Source of the DNA: Candidatus Gastranaerophilales bacterium
Lineage (GTDB): Bacteria > Cyanobacteriota > Vampirovibrionia > Gastranaerophilales > Gastranaerophilaceae
Length of the DNA stretch: 8,536 nucleotides
Assembly: GCA_900772035.1 (NCBI GenBank)
Contig: CAAGQE010000320.1
Coordinates: 1 to 8,536, forward strand
Reading direction: 5' to 3'
The position numbers and the translations under genes are program-made. Shown piece after piece: positions 5,949 through 8,536 of the stretch; within the stretch, counting starts at the first letter, position 1; the number at the start of each line of letters is the position of its first letter. The notes below the pieces were generated by a model that was given only the letters and a program-made list of their open reading frames with translations, made no database searches and was not told the DNA's origin.

Positions 5949-8536
5949 TAAAATGTTACAGTTAAAGACATCTTAATAGTTTTACTTCCCGTTTGCTGCT
6001 GTACACTTTGAACTGCGCTTGTCGGCAGAGCCGAAGCGGAGATTATTTGTTTAATACTTTGTAATACTGTTGAGTCGATTTCCGTATTTCCGCTCGATTT
6101 TAAAATCATTGCATCTTGCAAAGTTCCGTTTTCGGAAATAAGGATTTGGACTTTTGTATTACCCGTTACGCTCACGCCCTTCATCGAGCAGACTTGTCTT
6201 TGGATTGCAGATTGAATGTTTTTGCCTGTTGCCTGCAAGTATTGCTTGATTTCGGGATTGCTTGCCATTGTCGCATTTACGCCCCAAGATGTTTTTCTTA
6301 CGGAAACTGCGGACGGATTATCCGAGAATGCGTTTGCAACGGCTTTGTTCATATCTTCCGTCGTTGCGTTTGACGTGCCTGCTTTCGGAGTTGCGGGATT
6401 GGGTTGAATTGAAGAAATCGGAGGTGCGGCTTCTTCTTGCGTAGCATCGGCAGATTCACCTTCTGTCGGCATAGGAAGCGGCGGTTCGGATTCCGTATTT
6501 TGAACGTTATTATCGTCAGGAACAACGATTCCGCCTGCGGGTTCTTCCATATCACCCATCATATCAGCGTTTTCTGCCATTGTTTCTTGTTGAGAATTGT
6601 TATTGGAGATTATAGTCTTTGCTCCAAAACCTATTCCTGCAAGTAAAACGACTGCCGCGAGTGCAATTACCGCCTTTTTGACGAGGGCTTTTTTCTTAGC
6701 GTCGCCGCCTTCTTCTTCGTCCTCATCTTCGTATTCTTCATCTTCATCATCTACGTCGTCTTCGTATTCTTCGTCGTCACCGTAAATGTCGTCGCCGTCG
6801 TCAGCGCTCGCTTGTGTGGCTTGCGGTGCGGGCATGCTTTGTTCGGAATATTGTTGTTGCTCTTCGTCCGTGTATTCCTCTTGTTGAGCATATTGTTGTT
6901 GGTCAGCATAATTTTCAGGCTCATTCGCGTATTGAACCTGTTCGTATTGTTCATTTGTCGGTTGAGGTGCTTCTTGCGGTTGTTGGACTTGTTGTTGAGC
7001 AATTTCATTTTGCTGATTGTATTGCTCTTGTTGTTTTGCGTATTGAAGTTGAAGTTCGTCGTATTGCTTTTGGATTTTTGTATACGGACGGTGTGCATAA
7101 GGAGACGGTGCTTGTTTTTGAGGTTCTTCCTCCTCGTCTTCGTATTCCTCATCGTCATCATCTTCGTATTCTTCGTCGTCTTCTTCGTCTTCGTTTTTCT
7201 TTTTGAGCAAATTCGTCAAGCCGCTGATTGCACGAGAGAAGATGTTTTTCGGTTTTTCTTCCTCTTCATCTTCATATTCTTCATCGTCATCATCTTCGTA
7301 CTCTTCGTCGTCATCATACTCTTCTTCGTAGTCGGAGTCGTCGGGTTGAATAACCGGCTGAGGTTGCGCCATACGTTGAGGTGCGTGTTGAGGTTCTTCA
7401 ACATATTGCGGTTGTTCTTCTGCTTTTTCTTCGTATTCGCTTTGTTGATTGTCTTCGTAGTTTGCGTATTCTTCTTCGTCGTATTCGGGTTCGTTTTGGA
7501 AGCCTTCATTGTTGCTGATTTGCAAATCTTGTGCTTCTTCTTTTTCAAATTCGACGTTTTCTTCTTCATCAGGAATGTCGAATACATCATCGTTTTGAAC
7601 GGTCGGGGCTGCGTTTTGCATTTCTTCTTTTTCTTCATCCGTGATGAATTGAAGTTCCTCTTCCTGTTCTTCTTTGAGTTCTTGTTGTTCGGAGAAGGTT
7701 ACGCTTGCGGGACGCGCAAAGTCTGCGTCTTGAACGCTCGCGGGACGGACAAAATCTTCTTGTTCTTTTTCTTCATCATCGTCAATGAACACCAAGTCGT
7801 CGTCTTCATCTTCTTCAATTACGGGTTGAGTCGGGGTCGTTGGTTTGGATGCGGTTGGCACAGGCATTTCCGTATCTTCATCGTCAATAAGAATGATGTC
7901 GTCGTCATCGTCTTCTTCGTCAGAAATCATTGCGCCTTGCGGTCTTACAAACTCTTCGGTTTCCTGATATTCGTTAGTATCTTCATCGGGCATTGTAATA
8001 TCAGGGATTTCCAAGTCGTAATCTGGCAAAACGGTTTCTTGCGGCGCAGAGTCCTCAATTTGTTGTTTCGGCTGCTCAATAGCGTCACCGTCGTAGTATA
8101 AAAGGTCATCTTCCGAGTATTGTTTTTGAGGGGTTTCTTCAATCGGCTGAATAACATCTTCAACAACTTCCGCGGGTTCGTCTATCAAAATGTCGGGTTC
8201 TTCGAGTTCGCCAAGCGGTGCGAGGGTGTCAATGTCGCCCAAGGTGCCGAGTTCCTCCTCGCCGTCAAGAGATAATAAATCGCTGTCGTCGTGAGAAAGT
8301 TCTTCCGTAATCGGTTGGGTTTCGTTTTCGTTTGACAATGTCAAATCTTCGCTTGCGGCAGGCTCAAGGCTCAAATCCGCGTTGCTTTGAGTTTGTTCTT
8401 CTTCGTTGTCGTCAAGAATTACAAAATCATCATCGTCAGATTTTTCGGGTTCATCGTTGATAACGAGATTGTCGTTTTCGTCCTCGTCGTCGAGAATAAG
8501 CATATCATCATCCGCTTGCGGTTCAACGCTTTTCGG
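5948..8536 (-). CDS. Acidic repeat membrane protein with TonB/TolA-like C-terminal domain (5' partial)
   Basis: The frame runs from the window edge to the TAA at 5948-5950, giving 862 residues. A methionine at 8503 is the first in-frame start, but the 11 codons before it continue the acidic repeat (DDD before MLILDD), so the true start is probably outside the window. Numbering from that methionine: 1-600 is strongly acidic and low in complexity, with repeated DDD-hydrophobic-DD motifs, three FVRP-type motifs, duplicated EEYED blocks (398-416, 442-460, with a variant at 576-598) and a Gln/Tyr-rich, partly coiled-coil stretch (462-568). Residues 603-610 are basic (KKKALVKK) and 611-628 form the only membrane helix. 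A Pro/Glu-rich spacer follows. Residues 779-851 resemble the TonB/TolA C-terminal fold: KVQILISENGTLQDA, then LKSSGNTEID, then a final beta strand ending VTF. By the positive-inside rule the acidic part is cytoplasmic and the C-terminus periplasmic. TonB-family proteins transmit force or contact outer-membrane partners; the partner and any ExbB/TolQ-type motor are not seen here. The TonB-like call rests on pattern recognition only. Confidence 0.8.
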   Translation of the reverse strand, partial: PKSVEPQADDDMLILDDEDENDNLVINDEPEKSDDDDFVILDDNEEEQTQSNADLSLEPAASEDLTLSNENETQPITEELSHDDSDLLSLDGEEELGTLGDIDTLAPLGELEEPDILIDEPAEVVEDVIQPIEETPQKQYSEDDLLYYDGDAIEQPKQQIEDSAPQETVLPDYDLEIPDITMPDEDTNEYQETEEFVRPQGAMISDEEDDDDDIILIDDEDTEMPVPTASKPTTPTQPVIEEDEDDDLVFIDDDEEKEQEDFVRPASVQDADFARPASVTFSEQQELKEEQEEELQFITDEEKEEMQNAAPTVQNDDVFDIPDEEENVEFEKEEAQDLQISNNEGFQNEPEYDEEEYANYEDNQQSEYEEKAEEQPQYVEEPQHAPQRMAQPQPVIQPDDSDYEEEYDDDEEYEDDDDEEYEDEEEEKPKNIFSRAISGLTNLLKKKNEDEEDDEEYEDDDDEEYEDEEEEPQKQAPSPYAHRPYTKIQKQYDELQLQYAKQQEQYNQQNEIAQQQVQQPQEAPQPTNEQYEQVQYANEPENYADQQQYAQQEEYTDEEQQQYSEQSMPAPQATQASADDGDDIYGDDEEYEDDVDDEDEEYEDEDEEEGGDAKKKALVKKAVIALAAVVLLAGIGFGAKTIISNNNSQQETMAENADMMGDMEEPAGGIVVPDDNNVQNTESEPPLPMPTEGESADATQEEAAPPISSIQPNPATPKAGTSNATTEDMNKAVANAFSDNPSAVSVRKTSWGVNATMASNPEIKQYLQATGKNIQSAIQRQVCSMKGVSVTGNTKVQILISENGTLQDAMILKSSGNTEIDSTVLQSIKQIISASALPTSAVQSVQQQTGSKTIKMSLTVTF
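6710..6778 (-). repeat. Third, divergent copy of the EEYED acidic block
   Basis: This encodes residues 576-598 of the membrane protein, DDEEYEDDVDDEDEEYED followed by more acidic residues. It keeps the two EEYED cores of the other copies but has a longer middle. It ends four residues before the basic cluster and the membrane helix, so it would sit at the inner membrane surface. Confidence 0.6.
7124..7180 (-). repeat. Acidic 19-residue block, copy 2
   Basis: This encodes residues 442-460 of the membrane protein, with two EEYED cores around an Asp run. The 19 residues are identical to those of the copy at 7256-7312. The two 57-base DNA copies differ at five positions by my count, and all five changes are silent. 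Confidence 0.85.
7256..7312 (-). repeat. Acidic 19-residue block, copy 1
   Basis: This encodes residues 398-416 of the membrane protein, identical in protein sequence to copy 2 at 7124-7180. Between the two copies lies a 25-residue segment that begins with a basic, amphipathic stretch (KPKNIFSRAISGLTNLLKKK), in sharp contrast to its surroundings. Confidence 0.85.
7780..8512 (-). repeat. Dispersed DDD-hydrophobic(4)-DD motifs
   Basis: Within the acidic part of the membrane protein, at least four short motifs share three or more Asp, four hydrophobic residues and then at least two Asp: MLIL (residues 1-4), FVIL (27-30), IILI (203-206) and LVFI (237-240). Weaker relatives are DILIDE (104-109) and LQFITDEE (284-291). 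They are separated by unrelated acidic or Pro/Thr sequence, so this is a repeated short motif and not a tandem repeat of DNA. Confidence 0.65.

Noticed and set aside
6751..7161. Minus-strand frame in a different phase, rich in Lys, Asn and Thr
   Set aside because: It is a frame-shifted reading of the Gln/Tyr-rich and acidic repeats, and its composition follows from codon repetition.
7124..7335. Regularly repeated TCTTCGTATTC-like units that might look like a CRISPR array
   Set aside because: The units follow codons, sit in a continuous reading frame and have no unique spacers of constant length; they encode the acidic blocks.
6812..8101. Long plus-strand frame of 429 codons rich in Phe, Leu, Ile and Val
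   Set aside because: It is the antisense of the Asp/Glu-rich coding region: GAA, GAT and GAC codons read backwards give Phe, Ile and Val. It has no domain pattern and no ribosome site.

Overview
The window carries five protein-coding genes and no RNA gene, insertion sequence or CRISPR array that I can see. It looks like a bacterial chromosome of moderate-to-low GC using the standard code. The N-terminal style of the HNH gene (a short ITSVSAVSLNPS-type start, then a QAVSFGFN segment), the TonB/TolA-like envelope protein (implying a two-membrane cell) and the weak Shine-Dalgarno signals together suggest a gut Gastranaerophilales/Melainabacteria-type (Vampirovibrionia) genome. That assignment is an inference from sequence style, not from a marker gene.

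Left part, plus strand (1-1764). Two tandem paralogues encode HNH-motif proteins. The first is cut by the window edge inside its HNH motif (1-366). The second is complete (546-1715). Each ends in a strong intrinsic terminator, and the two terminators share the same stem core. In the complete copy a four-cysteine knuckle lies about 180 residues upstream of the HNH core, which is an unusual layout.

Right part, minus strand (8536-1788). Three genes run in one direction. A long protein, open at the window edge, has a very acidic and repetitive cytoplasmic part, one membrane helix and a TonB/TolA-like C-terminal domain. After 65 bases containing a good sigma-70-type promoter overlapped by two small palindromes comes a small sigma-factor-like protein. 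Nine bases after its stop begins a 1163-residue protein with three perfectly spaced zinc ribbons, an E/P-rich linker, a STAND/AAA_16-type ATPase module and a long helical, TPR-like C-terminus. It ends facing the HNH gene, and the hairpin at 1734-1761 can serve both convergent transcripts.

How they may work together (inference): the sigma-like protein and the zinc-ribbon STAND ATPase are very likely co-transcribed and look like a regulatory pair. The neighbouring membrane protein could link the envelope to the cytoplasm through its repeated acidic motifs. The HNH pair points the other way and seems to be a separate unit. None of these genes could be given a confident gene symbol.
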